NCBI GenBank assembly: GCA_028292405.1
Contig: JAQGMJ010000044.1
Coordinates: forward strand, 1-40,136
Direction of reading: 5' to 3'
DNA: 40,136 nt
DNA from: Betaproteobacteria bacterium
GTDB taxonomy: Bacteria; Pseudomonadota; Gammaproteobacteria; Burkholderiales; JAEUOS01
This document shows positions 24,645 to 33,485 of this stretch, piece after piece; within the stretch, counting starts at the first letter, position 1; each line of letters begins with the position of its first letter. The notes under the pieces were generated by a model. That model saw nothing but the letters and a program-made list of their open reading frames with translations, was not told where the DNA came from and did not search any database. Made by a program: the position numbers and the translations under genes.

Positions 24645-25619
24645 ATGTCGCCGTATCGCCGCGCCGCCTTGAGGATCGGACTGACCGCGTTTGCCCTGAT
24701 TTGGGCCGGCCTGGCCGCCGCGCAAAAATATCCCGACCATCCAATCCGCTATGTCGTCACCGACCAGCCCGGCAGCAATATCGACGCCCTGGCGCGCACG
24801 GTCAGCGAGAAACTTTCCACGCTCCTCGGCCAGCAGGTGGTGGTGGACAACCGCGCCGGCGCCGGCGGCAACATCGGCGCCGACATCGGCGCGCACTCGC
24901 CGCCCGACGGCTACACCATCGTGCAGCTCGCCAGCACCCATGCGGTGAACGCCAGCCTGTACAAGAACCTGCCTTACAACATGCTGCGCGATTTCACCCC
25001 GATCTCGCAACTCGCCTATGGTCCTTCGGTAGTCGTGGTGCCGGCCAACTCGCCGTTCAAGACCATCGCCGACCTGATCAAGGCGGCCAAGGAAAAGGCC
25101 GGCAACGTGCAATACGCCTCCGCCGGCACCGGTACCTGCACCTTTCTCGCCGCCGAACTGTTCAAGCAGCAGGCCGGTGTCGACATGATGCACATCCCCT
25201 ACAAGGGCGGCGGCCCGGCCATCACCTCGATCATCGCCGGCGAGACGCAGGTGTATTTCGCGCCGCTGGCGCCATCCCTGCCGCAGATTCGCCAAGGCCG
25301 CATGCGCGCGCTGGCCGTCACCAGCGACAAGCCGCTGCCGCAATTGCCCGATGTGCCGACGCTGAAAAGCGCCGGCATGCCGCAGTACGGCTTTTCCTGC
25401 TGGTACGGCATGCTGGCGCCGGCCGGCACGCCCAAGCCGATCATCGCCACGCTGAACAAGGCGGTGGTGGCGGCGCTGAACGATGCGGTGGTGAAAAAGC
25501 GCCTGATCGAAATGGGCTTCGTGCCGGTGGGCGACCAGCCGGAAGAATTCGGCACCTACATCCGCTCGGAAATCGAAGCGGGAAAAGAGCTCACGCGCAG
25601 CCTGCCGCCGCCGCAGTGA
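24645..25619 (+). CDS. Bug/TctC family receptor, second orphan copy
   Basis: The 324-residue protein has a signal peptide (MSPYRRAALRIGLTAFALI, cleavage near LAAAQ) and the Bug fold: YVVTDQPGSNIDALARTV, VVDNRAGAGGNIGAD, MMHIPYKGGGPAI and CWYGMLAPAGTPKP. The strand-2 motif reads TDQPGSNID where most Bug proteins have PFPAGGxxD, suggesting a different ligand from the first copy. ATG 24645 follows AGGAGGAGGA at 24631-24640. It leads a transcript with the FAH-family and FMN-oxidase genes. No TctAB genes are close by. Confidence 0.92.
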   Translation: MSPYRRAALRIGLTAFALIWAGLAAAQKYPDHPIRYVVTDQPGSNIDALARTVSEKLSTLLGQQVVVDNRAGAGGNIGADIGAHSPPDGYTIVQLASTHAVNASLYKNLPYNMLRDFTPISQLAYGPSVVVVPANSPFKTIADLIKAAKEKAGNVQYASAGTGTCTFLAAELFKQQAGVDMMHIPYKGGGPAITSIIAGETQVYFAPLAPSLPQIRQGRMRALAVTSDKPLPQLPDVPTLKSAGMPQYGFSCWYGMLAPAGTPKPIIATLNKAVVAALNDAVVKKRLIEMGFVPVGDQPEEFGTYIRSEIEAGKELTRSLPPPQ

Positions 25620-25656
25620 GCCTCAACATAACCATTCCCGAACCTGAGAACCACTC

Positions 25657-26670
25657 ATGCGACTCGTCAGCTATGAAATTCCCACCGCGCTGGGCACCTT
25701 CCAGCGCATCGGCGCCCTGGCGCACGGCACCACCGTCGATTTGACCGGCGCCTATGCCGCCTACCTGGCCGAAGCGGGCGATACTAACGCTGCCCTGCGC
25801 ACCGCCGAAGCCGTGGTGCCACCGGACATGGTGAAGTTCCTCGAGGGCGGCGCGGTATCGCGCCAGGCCGCCGAGACCGCGATCGCCTATGCCGGCGAGC
25901 GCCTGCGCAAGGAGGGCAAGCCGCAAGGCGCCAATGGCCAGCGCCTGAACTTCGACGAGGCCGAACTTCGCTGGCTGGCGCCGGTGCCCAAGCCCCACAT
26001 GGTGCGCGACGGCATCCTGCTGCTGGACCACTACAAGGTCGGGATGGAGCGCCTGTTCAAAATCACCGGCAAGGACCAGATGCCGGAAGCGGCCAAGACA
26101 ATGCCGATTTTCTGGAAGCCTTCGCGCGGCGCCGTGGCCGGCCACAAGGAGCCGATCCGCTGGCCGAAGTACAGCCAGAAGATGGACTACGAGTTCGAAC
26201 TTGGCGTCTACATCGGCAAGCGCGGCGCCGACATCACGGCGGAGAATGCCACCCAGCACATCGCCGGCTACACCATCTTCAACGACCTCGGCTTGCGCGA
26301 CATCCAGCCCGCCGAACTCACGCTGCGCATGGGCCCGGCCAAGGCCAAGGACTTCGCCACCTCCAAGATCATGGGCCCCTGCCTGGTGACGCCGGATGAA
26401 GTCGGCGACGTGGAAAACCTCGGCCTGAAAATCCGCGTCAACGGCGAGACCTGGTTCGAAGGCAAGCTGGGCAACTGGGCCTTCACCTTCGAGCAGGTGA
26501 TTGCCTACGTGTCGCGCGACGAATGCCTGGAAGTCGGCGACTTCTTCGGCTCCGGCCCGCCCGCCTACAGCGCCGGCTTCGAGATCAACAAGTGGATCAA
26601 GCCGGGCGACCTGCTGGAGTGCGAGATCGACAAGCTGGGCGTGCTGGCCAACACCATCGTGCGCGCATAG
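25657..26670 (+). CDS. Fumarylacetoacetate hydrolase family protein
   Basis: The 337-residue protein has an N-terminal domain (MRLVSYEIPTALGTFQRIG) and the FAH C-terminal fold with YEFELGVYIGKRGADI (metal-binding Glu pair), AGYTIFNDLGLRDIQ, KIMGPCLVTPDEVGD and DFFGSGPPAYSAGF. Family members hydrolyse or decarboxylate acylpyruvates and similar beta-diketo acids. It follows the second Bug receptor by 37 bases and the FMN-dependent oxidase follows 8 bases later, making a receptor, hydrolase and oxidase transcript. No strong Shine-Dalgarno is visible at ATG 25657. Confidence 0.9.
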   Translation: MRLVSYEIPTALGTFQRIGALAHGTTVDLTGAYAAYLAEAGDTNAALRTAEAVVPPDMVKFLEGGAVSRQAAETAIAYAGERLRKEGKPQGANGQRLNFDEAELRWLAPVPKPHMVRDGILLLDHYKVGMERLFKITGKDQMPEAAKTMPIFWKPSRGAVAGHKEPIRWPKYSQKMDYEFELGVYIGKRGADITAENATQHIAGYTIFNDLGLRDIQPAELTLRMGPAKAKDFATSKIMGPCLVTPDEVGDVENLGLKIRVNGETWFEGKLGNWAFTFEQVIAYVSRDECLEVGDFFGSGPPAYSAGFEINKWIKPGDLLECEIDKLGVLANTIVRA

Positions 26671-26677
26671 GGCGGCC

Positions 26678-27838
26678 GTGGCCAACGACCCCCTGATGGG
26701 CGTCTACAGCGTAGACGACCTGCGCGAGATCGCGCGGCGCAAGCTGCCGCGCGGCCTGTTCGAGTTCATCGACCGCGGCAATGACGATGAAGTGGCGATG
26801 CGCGACAACATCGAGGCGATCGCCCGCATCAAGCTCAAACCGCGCGTGCTGGCAGATGTGAGCACGCGCAAGCTCGCGACCACGGTGATGGGGCGCGAGT
26901 GGAAGATGCCGGTCGGGATCGGCCCCACCGGCTCGGCCGGCCTGACCTGGTACCAGGGCGAGATCGCGCTGGCGAAAGCAGCGGCAAAGGCGGGCATTCC
27001 CTTCACGCTGGCCACCGGTTCGATGACGGCGATGGAGCGGGTAGTGCAGGAGGCCGGCGGCATCCTGTGGTTCCAGTTGTACATGTGGCCGGAGCGTGCC
27101 CTGTCGCACAAACTGGTCGAGCGCGCGCGCGATGCGGGTTACGAGGCGCTGGTGTTCACCGTCGACACGCCGGTGGCGCCGGGGCGCGAATACAACCTGC
27201 GCAACGGCTTCATGATCCCGTTCAAGTTCACCCGGCGCAATGTCATCGACGTCAGCCTGCATCCCGGCTGGCTCTTCAGCGTGATCTGCAAATACCTGGT
27301 CAACGGCGGTCTGCCGAAATACGAGAACTTTCCCGCGCACATGCAGACCCGCATCACTGCTTTGCCGATGGGCCGCTCGATGGCGACCAACCCGAGCATG
27401 AGCTGGGACGACGTGAAGGCCTTGCGCGAGCTGTGGCCGCGCCAGCTGATCATCAAGGGTATCCAGCATCCCGCAGATGCGCTGAAAGCCGCCGAGCTGG
27501 GGGCGGACGCCATCATCATCTCCAACCATGGCGGGCGCGTGCTCGACAGCGCGCCGCCCACCATCGACTCATTGCCGGGAATCGTTGCCGCGGTGAAGGG
27601 GCGCACCACCATCCTGATCGACAGCGGCTTTCGCCGCGGCGCCGACGTGGTCAAGGCGCTGGCCATGGGCGCCGACGCGGTGCTGCTCGGCCGCGCGCCG
27701 CTCTACGGCACTGCCTTCGCGGGCGAGGCCGGGGCGGCGCGGGTGATCCAGCTCTACCGTGACGAGATCGACCGCGTGATGGGCCTGATCGGCTGCCGCG
27801 ACGTCGCCGACCTCGGCCCCGAACATATCGCGGGTTAA
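26678..27838 (+). CDS. FMN-dependent alpha-hydroxy-acid oxidase/dehydrogenase (LldD/mandelate type)
   Basis: The 386-residue protein has the full family set: an N-terminal DDLREIARRKLPRGLFEFID, PTGSAGLTWYQGEIALAKAA, the FMN-phosphate region ILIDSGFRRGADVVKALAMG and the catalytic ISNHGGRVLDSAPPTIDSL with its His and Arg. It oxidises a 2-hydroxy acid to the 2-oxo acid. Whether it uses oxygen or the respiratory chain is unknown. GTG 26678 gives a natural start; ATG 26696 would remove six residues. Its TAA stop shares TTAA with the convergent BKACE stop. Confidence 0.92.
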   Translation: MANDPLMGVYSVDDLREIARRKLPRGLFEFIDRGNDDEVAMRDNIEAIARIKLKPRVLADVSTRKLATTVMGREWKMPVGIGPTGSAGLTWYQGEIALAKAAAKAGIPFTLATGSMTAMERVVQEAGGILWFQLYMWPERALSHKLVERARDAGYEALVFTVDTPVAPGREYNLRNGFMIPFKFTRRNVIDVSLHPGWLFSVICKYLVNGGLPKYENFPAHMQTRITALPMGRSMATNPSMSWDDVKALRELWPRQLIIKGIQHPADALKAAELGADAIIISNHGGRVLDSAPPTIDSLPGIVAAVKGRTTILIDSGFRRGADVVKALAMGADAVLLGRAPLYGTAFAGEAGAARVIQLYRDEIDRVMGLIGCRDVADLGPEHIAG

Positions 27839-28635
27839 GCGGGCATGCCCAGCATCGCCCGCGCCTCGGCGACGCTGGCGGTCTCGCGCCCCAGGCTTTG
27901 CGCGATGGCGGAGATGCGCGACACGTGCGCGGCGTTGTCGCCGAGCTGTCCCGGCTTCAGATAAGGCTCGTCTTCGGTGCCGACACGCACGTGGCCGCCC
28001 GACAATACCGACAGGGTTTCCAGCGTCAGATGCCGCGGGCCGGTAACGCTCGCCGAATAGACCGACTTTTCCGGCAGCGCATCCACGCGATGCAGCAGTT
28101 CCTTCATCGTCGCCGGCGACCAGGAGCCGCCGGGCCGGCCGAAGAACAGCGTCAGCACAAATGGCGCCTCGACCAGGCCTTGTTGCGCCAGGTCGTCCAG
28201 CAGCCACAGGTCGCCGAGTGCGCAAATCTCGAATTCCGGCTTGATGCCATTGTCGCGGCAAATGCGCATCAGCTCGGCCAGTTCGGCGCGCGGATGCAGC
28301 ATCATCAGGTCGCGGCCGACGAAGGAAAGGTTGTGCGCGCCCAGCGCCACCGAGATCATGTCCGGCTTGTTCTTCACCACCGCGCGGCGCTGCTCCACGC
28401 TCTGGATCGAAATGCCGTACTGGATCAGCACGCCGCAGCACTCGCGGATCGCGCGGGTGTGCGAAGTCCACAGTGCCTGATCGGCGGGCGGCGCATGAAT
28501 GTGGGCGATCGCCGCGCCGGCGCGCCATGCTTTTTCGACGGCATCGGCGAGCGCGTCGGACTTCTCGATGCTCGGCCTGACCTCCGGGTACATCGAGCAG
28601 TCGGCGGCGCAATTAGTGATGATGAGTTTGTCCAT
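27835..28635 (-). CDS. BKACE (DUF849) beta-keto acid cleavage enzyme
   Basis: The 266-residue protein has the BKACE layout: LIITNCAADCSMYPEVRPS at the N-terminus, then AGAAIAHIHAPP with the zinc HxH, and SVTGPRHLTLETLSV and GGHVRVGTEDEPYL near the C-terminus. Family members cleave beta-keto acids with acetyl-CoA (the founding member is 3-keto-5-aminohexanoate cleavage enzyme). Here the substrate is unknown. The 3' end is interlocked with the FMN-oxidase gene on the other strand. It is followed in the upstream direction by a GMC oxidoreductase ending nine bases from its start, so both form one - strand transcript. Confidence 0.88.
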   Translation of the reverse strand: MDKLIITNCAADCSMYPEVRPSIEKSDALADAVEKAWRAGAAIAHIHAPPADQALWTSHTRAIRECCGVLIQYGISIQSVEQRRAVVKNKPDMISVALGAHNLSFVGRDLMMLHPRAELAELMRICRDNGIKPEFEICALGDLWLLDDLAQQGLVEAPFVLTLFFGRPGGSWSPATMKELLHRVDALPEKSVYSASVTGPRHLTLETLSVLSGGHVRVGTEDEPYLKPGQLGDNAAHVSRISAIAQSLGRETASVAEARAMLGMPA

Positions 28636-28644
28636 GGCCTGCTT

Positions 28645-30342
28645 TCAGTGGGCAGCACGGTGAGCGGCAATCAGGCCCGCGGCAATTTTTTCGGCGATCA
28701 TCAGGGTCGGCAGGTTGGTATTGCCGGAGGTGAGATTGGGCATCACCGAGGCATCGGCTACGGACAGGCCCGTGATGCCATGCACCCGGCCCTGCGCATC
28801 GACCACCGCCATTGCGTCGCTCGCCGGGCCCAAGCGGCAACTGCCGGCGGGATGGAACAGCCCGGCGACGTTTTCCAGCACGTGGGCTTCGACCGCTTGC
28901 GGGTCGGCGGCAAGGGCCGCGAGATCAATGTGCTTGCCGGTAAGATTCGAAAGCGCAAAGTCGCTCAACGCCGGCATCACGTCGAGCAGGTTTGCCAAGA
29001 CCGAGGTCTTGATCTCATTGGCGCGGGTGCGCTCGTTCAGTTGCCGCAAACGGTCGCCGAAGCGCACCGCGAAGGGCGTGCCGCAAAGCTTTTGCGCAGC
29101 GCAAAAAGCGGCAATGCGCGCCGCCCGCGCAAAGCCCGCGGTGAGGCGCTGCAGGTCGCGCGGGTCGGAGAGGAAGTTGAATTCGATGCGCGGAAAATCG
29201 CGCGCGTCGGCGGACACCAGCGCGACCCGGCCGCGCGAGGCGGGGCGCAGCACCACCGGCGAGACGTTGCCGATCTGCGCGCCCAGCGCGTTCCACGAGG
29301 TCTTGCTCTGGATGTTCATGTACATGTCGTGCGGCGGACAACCGGCGACGCTGGAGGAGTAGCGCATGCAGCTCGCCGCCGTAGGGCGGATGGCACCGGG
29401 CTGGCGCGCGTGCCGGCGCAGGTGCATGCCGATGTATACCACCGGATGGTTTTGCAGGTTGGCGCCGACACCGGGCAGGTCCGCCACCACCGGTATGCCG
29501 AGCGCGCCCAGGTCGGCCGCCGCGCCGATGCCTGAGCGCAGCAGCAGCGCCGGCGAAAAAATCCCGCCCGCCGTCAGGACGATATGGCGGGCGTCGAAAC
29601 GCGTGCGAGCGCCATCTATCTCAGCCTCCACACCCACCGCGCGCGAGCCCTCGAACAGGATGCGTTCCACGCGCGCCGAGGTGACGATGCGCAGATTGGG
29701 CCGCCGTCGCACCTGCGCATCGAGGTAGCAACTGGCGCTGGAAGCACGCTCGCTGCCGGTATTGCTCATCGGCACCGCGCCGTAGCCGTCGCGAAAATCG
29801 GCATTCACGTCGGCCACATAGGGCAGGCCCTCGGCCTTTGCCCAGGGCTCGATGGCGCGCGCCAGCGGCGGCCAGGCATCATGAGGCAGGCGGTGGATCG
29901 GCGTCGGGCCATCGGCGCCGTGCAAGGCGCCGCTGAAGTCGCGGTCGGTTTCCAGCTTGCGAAACCAGGGCAGCACGCCTTCCCAGCCCCAGTCCGCGCC
30001 TGCAACCGCCTGCCAGTCGGTGTAGTCGTGCGGCGTGCCGCGCAGGGCCACCATGCCCATCACCGCGCCGCCGCCGCCCATGACGCGCGCCTGGGTGAAG
30101 CCGGTTGCGGGCGAGTTGCCGGCGCTGCGCCAGTGCGCCTTCAGTCCGGTCCAGAAATAGTGCTTGTTGAAATACGAGGCGGGGTAGGTATCGCGGATGT
30201 CCGCGGGCTCTTGGCCCGGCAGCATGTCGGCACCGGCCTCCAGCAGCAGCACCGAGCGCGCCGACGCCTCGCTCAGACGGCTGGCCATGACGCAGCCGGC
30301 GGCGCCCGCGCCGATGACGATGTAGTCGAAGCTGGAAGACAT
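28645..30342 (-). CDS. GMC family FAD-dependent oxidoreductase (choline dehydrogenase-like)
   Basis: The 565-residue protein opens with YIVIGAGAAGCVMASRLSE and LLLEAGAD (FAD-binding), contains MGGGGAVMGMVALRGTPHDY and ILTAGG-like IVLTAGGIFSPALLLRSG, and ends with the active-site HPAGSCRLG and SGNTNLPTLMIAEKIA. GMC enzymes oxidise alcohols, with choline, alkanol and sugar examples. ATG 30342 is chosen because MSSSFDYIVIG matches the family; a GTG at 30360 would add six residues, and neither has a clear ribosome site. It precedes BKACE on the same strand. Confidence 0.9.
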   Translation of the reverse strand: MSSSFDYIVIGAGAAGCVMASRLSEASARSVLLLEAGADMLPGQEPADIRDTYPASYFNKHYFWTGLKAHWRSAGNSPATGFTQARVMGGGGAVMGMVALRGTPHDYTDWQAVAGADWGWEGVLPWFRKLETDRDFSGALHGADGPTPIHRLPHDAWPPLARAIEPWAKAEGLPYVADVNADFRDGYGAVPMSNTGSERASSASCYLDAQVRRRPNLRIVTSARVERILFEGSRAVGVEAEIDGARTRFDARHIVLTAGGIFSPALLLRSGIGAAADLGALGIPVVADLPGVGANLQNHPVVYIGMHLRRHARQPGAIRPTAASCMRYSSSVAGCPPHDMYMNIQSKTSWNALGAQIGNVSPVVLRPASRGRVALVSADARDFPRIEFNFLSDPRDLQRLTAGFARAARIAAFCAAQKLCGTPFAVRFGDRLRQLNERTRANEIKTSVLANLLDVMPALSDFALSNLTGKHIDLAALAADPQAVEAHVLENVAGLFHPAGSCRLGPASDAMAVVDAQGRVHGITGLSVADASVMPNLTSGNTNLPTLMIAEKIAAGLIAAHRAAH

Positions 30343-30417
30343 GAAGGGCACGGAAGGCACGGGCCCGGGCCCGCATTGTGTTCGCAGCGCGCATTATTGG
30401 CGCGAAGCGCGCGCCCG

Positions 30418-30429
30418 GCAAACGTTTGC
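30418..30429. promoter_or_regulatory. 12-bp perfect palindrome GCAAACGTTTGC upstream of the GMC gene
   Basis: It lies 76 bases before the GMC start, in the gap after glk on the same strand, and is shaped like a LacI- or TetR-type operator. A second dyad, TATGCG-N14-CGCATA, is at 30434-30459. Confidence 0.45.
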
Positions 30430-30433
30430 GCGT

Positions 30434-30459
30434 TATGCGGCATTTCAGCATTACGCATA
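30434..30459. promoter_or_regulatory. Dyad TATGCG-N14-CGCATA upstream of the GMC gene
   Basis: Six-base perfect arms at 30434-30439 and 30454-30459. With the neighbouring palindrome it marks the likely control region of the GMC-BKACE transcript, or the 3' end of the glk transcript. Confidence 0.35.
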
Positions 30460-30489
30460 GGGCGCGGCTGGGCGCCCACCCGCGCCCGG

Positions 30490-31488
30490 CTACCCGGGGG
30501 CGGTATTCGAGCCGGTACGCACGTTGTGCGTCAGCGCCACCAGCGAACCCGCCAGGGCTGCATGGGGCGCGTCGATCACCGAAGTGGGAATGCCCGCTAG
30601 CAATGCACTCATGCGTCCCTTGGCCTCGAAGCGCGCGCGAAACTGCGAGCGGTCGAAAAAACCGCCCAGGCGCGGAACGATGCCGCCGCCGATGTATACG
30701 CCGCCGCGCGCGCCGAACGTCAGTGCCGCGTCGCCGGCCACGCTGCCGAGCATGGCGCAGAACAATTCCAGGGTCTCGACGCACAGCGCATCGGTGCCGG
30801 CCAGGCCGCGCTCGGTGATCTGCGTCGCCTGCACGTTTTGCGTCGGCTTGCCGTCGATCGCCGCCAGGGCGTCGAGTATGTTCACCATGCCCTGGCCGGA
30901 CAAAAGGCGCTCGGCGGACACATGTTCATACTCCGCACGCAAGCGCGCCAGGATCGCGTCCTCACGCGCGTTCGCGGCAGAGGCGCTGACGTGGCCGCCT
31001 TCGCCCGCCACCGGAATGCCGGGGCCGCCGTCGGGAATCAGTGCCGACATGCCCAGCCCTGTACCCGGGCCGAGCAGGGCGAGCGGCGCGTCCGCCACGG
31101 CCGCGCCGCCGCCCACCCTGCGGATGGCCGAGGGCGGGAGCACGGGAACGCTCAATGCCAGTGCCGCAAAGTCGTTGAGCAGCAGCAGGCGATTCAGGCC
31201 GAGCTTTTTTTGCGTCTCCCGGATGGAAAATGCCCATCTGCCGTTGGTCATTTTCAACTGGTCGCCGGTGATCGGATTGGCGATCGCAATCGCCGCGTCA
31301 CTTACCGGGCCTGTGCCGGCGCGCGCCAAGTAGTCGCTGATGGCGGCGGCGAGGTCCGGATAGTCGGGCGTGGAAAGCTCGATGTCGTGTTCCAGCATGT
31401 CGCTCCCCGGCTGCGCCACGGCGAAGCGCGCATGGGTGCCGCCGATGTCGGCGACCAGGCGCAAGCCTTCAGGGCGACCAGTAGACAT
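30490..31488 (-). CDS. glk: Glucokinase
   Basis: The 332-residue cytoplasmic enzyme phosphorylates glucose with ATP. It has LVADIGGTHARFAVAQP, LLLNDFAALALSVP, ALLGPGTGLGMSAL and VAGEGGHVSAS, all diagnostic of Gram-negative Glk. Its ATG (31488) overlaps the pgl 3' end by 20 bases, and no ribosome site is visible, pointing to translational coupling. The operon order is tal, pgl, glk, and the divergent GH15 hydrolase is a plausible source of its glucose substrate. Confidence 0.95.
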   Translation of the reverse strand: MSTGRPEGLRLVADIGGTHARFAVAQPGSDMLEHDIELSTPDYPDLAAAISDYLARAGTGPVSDAAIAIANPITGDQLKMTNGRWAFSIRETQKKLGLNRLLLLNDFAALALSVPVLPPSAIRRVGGGAAVADAPLALLGPGTGLGMSALIPDGGPGIPVAGEGGHVSASAANAREDAILARLRAEYEHVSAERLLSGQGMVNILDALAAIDGKPTQNVQATQITERGLAGTDALCVETLELFCAMLGSVAGDAALTFGARGGVYIGGGIVPRLGGFFDRSQFRARFEAKGRMSALLAGIPTSVIDAPHAALAGSLVALTHNVRTGSNTAPG

Positions 31489-32158
31489 GGACAGGTACGC
31501 GTTGTTGTTGCAGGACCAGGCGCACCGGCATCTCTTCCAGCGGACCGGGCGCGGCAGCGCGCTCGTAGGTCGCCCACTTGGCCGGGCCGGTGATGTCGAT
31601 GATGATGGCGCGGGCGTCCAGCAAGGCGTCGGCGGACAGGCTCAGGCGCTGGTGCGGCGCCGCCGGCGGGGTGACGGCGATGCAATGCATGTCGGTGTGC
31701 AGGGCCGCTTGCAGTTCCGGCGCGCGCGGGAACAGCGAAGCGGTGTGGCCGTCCTCGCCCATGCCCAGCATCAGCACGTCGGCCGGCCAGGGAAAGGCCG
31801 TCAGCGCCTGGTCCGTCTCCGGGGCGCCTGCGGCGGCATCCGCGGCCGCGTTTTTCAGGGGAATGAAGTGCGCCGATGCCGCGGCGTCGCGCAACAGGTT
31901 TTGCCGCACCAGGCGCTCGTTGCTGTCCTGGTCGTCAGGGCCTACCCAGCGCTCGTCGGCGAGGGTGACGTAAACCTTGTTCCATTCGAGCGGCTGCCCG
32001 GCGAGCGCGGCAAAAACCGGGCGCGGCGTGCTGCCGCCGGAGACGATCAGGCCCGCCTTGCCGCGCGCTTGCAGCGCTTCGCGCAAGCTGGCCGACACGC
32101 TTTCGACGATCGCGGCCACCCGCCCGGCGGCCGTGTCGAACCTACCCGTGCTTGGCAC
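31469..32158 (-). CDS. pgl: 6-phosphogluconolactonase
   Basis: The 229-residue enzyme hydrolyses 6-phosphogluconolactone in the oxidative pentose phosphate or Entner-Doudoroff pathway. Motifs are VSGGSTPRPVFAALAG, VTLADERWVGPDDQDSN and LMLGMGEDGHTASLFP. It starts with GTG 32158 inside the last 17 bases of tal, so it is translationally coupled to it. The usual partner zwf is not in the window. Confidence 0.93.
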   Translation of the reverse strand: MPSTGRFDTAAGRVAAIVESVSASLREALQARGKAGLIVSGGSTPRPVFAALAGQPLEWNKVYVTLADERWVGPDDQDSNERLVRQNLLRDAAASAHFIPLKNAAADAAAGAPETDQALTAFPWPADVLMLGMGEDGHTASLFPRAPELQAALHTDMHCIAVTPPAAPHQRLSLSADALLDARAIIIDITGPAKWATYERAAAPGPLEEMPVRLVLQQQRVPVHVYWSP

Positions 32159-33233
32159 GCGCGGCCCCGGCCTTGTCGCGGATCACGGCCATCAGGCTGG
32201 CCCATGAATCGTTGAAGGACTTCTCGCCTTCCTGTTGCAGGGTGGCCGCAACCTGCGCCAGGTTGACGCCGGCCGCTTCGATCTGCGCAATCACCGCCTC
32301 GCAGTCGCCGCCGTCGGCCGGCATGGCCTTGCCGATCTTGCCGTGGTCGGCATAGGCGAGCAGGGTTTTCTCGGGAATCGTGTTGACGGTGTCGGGCGCC
32401 GCCAGCGCTTCGAGGTAAAGCGTGTCGGGCAGGGCCGGGTCCTTGGTGCCGGTGCTGGCCCACAGCAGGCGCTGCGGCCGCGCGCCCTTGGCGGCCAGCT
32501 TTTGCCAGCGCTCGGACTTGAACAGGCTCACATACTCGTGGTAGCTGCGCATGCCGCTGGCGATGCCGACGCGGTTTTTCAGCGCCGCCGGCAGCTTCTC
32601 GGCGGTCGCCTTGTCCCAGCGGCTGACGAAAATCGAGGCCACCGAAGTGATCTTCGGGTCCAGGCCGGCGGCGATGCGGCGCTCGATGCCGCGAATGTAG
32701 GCATGCGCCGCGGCCAGGTACTGCTCGGTGGAAAACAGCAGGGTGACGTTGACCGGTACGCCGGCGAAGATGGACTCTTCGATCGCCTGCACGCCCTGGG
32801 CGGTGCCGGGGATCTTGATCAGCAGGTTTTCGCACTGTGCCAAGGCCTGCAGGCGCTTGGCCTCGGCGATGGTGGCGGCGCTGTCGTGCGCCAGCAGGGG
32901 CGAGACTTCCATCGACACCCAGCCATCGACGCCCTGGGTGGCGCGATAGGCGGGCAGGAACAGTTCGGCGGCGTGGCGCAGGTCTTCCAATGCGAGTTCG
33001 ACGAACAGTTCTTCTTCGCCGATATTGGTGGCGGCACGCCGGCCGATTGCCTCGTCGTAGAAGTCGGACTTTTTGATCGCCTCGTCGAAAATCGTCGGAT
33101 TCGAGGTCAGGCCGGTAACGCAAAACTCGTCGACATAGCGCTTCAGGGTGCCGCTGGTCAGCAGGCCGCGGGTGATGTTGTCCAGCCAGAGGCTTTGGCC
33201 GGCGTCGCGGAGCAGATGGGTATTGTTGGGCAT
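32142..33233 (-). CDS. tal: Transaldolase
   Basis: The 363-residue enzyme of the non-oxidative pentose phosphate pathway has CVTGLTSNPTIFDEAI near the N-terminus and the Schiff-base lysine in NLLIKIPGTAQGVQAIE. FVSRWDKATAEKL and LLWASTGTKDP complete the longer bacterial family of about 360 residues. ATG 33233 has AAGGAA upstream; a much longer in-frame extension runs through the GH15 gene on the other strand and is not real. It leads the tal-pgl-glk operon, which is divergent from GH15 across a 252-base gap. Confidence 0.95.
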   Translation of the reverse strand: MPNNTHLLRDAGQSLWLDNITRGLLTSGTLKRYVDEFCVTGLTSNPTIFDEAIKKSDFYDEAIGRRAATNIGEEELFVELALEDLRHAAELFLPAYRATQGVDGWVSMEVSPLLAHDSAATIAEAKRLQALAQCENLLIKIPGTAQGVQAIEESIFAGVPVNVTLLFSTEQYLAAAHAYIRGIERRIAAGLDPKITSVASIFVSRWDKATAEKLPAALKNRVGIASGMRSYHEYVSLFKSERWQKLAAKGARPQRLLWASTGTKDPALPDTLYLEALAAPDTVNTIPEKTLLAYADHGKIGKAMPADGGDCEAVIAQIEAAGVNLAQVAATLQQEGEKSFNDSWASLMAVIRDKAGAARAKHG

Positions 33234-33485
33234 GCTGTTGTTCCTTGCTTGGGTTTGATCTGCCGGCATCGCGATGGAAATCGGGGAAGATGCGGCGCAG
33301 CGTTGCCAATTTTGACCCGCGCCGCGCCGCCGCGTTCCATTGGTGGCCCGGGATTGTCGGATTTTCACACGTCTTCCGCATTTCCCTTGGGCCCATGGCC
33401 GGGAACCAATCCGCAGCGGACCGGCCAAACCGGTACAAACGCCTCCCGGCCGATCAACAACATAAAGCAGGACGCATATCCAATA

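Noticed and set aside
32235..33485. Upstream extension of the GH15 frame over the tal gene
   Set aside because: The sequence is the antisense of tal, has no family match and no better ribosome site; the fold starts at 33486.
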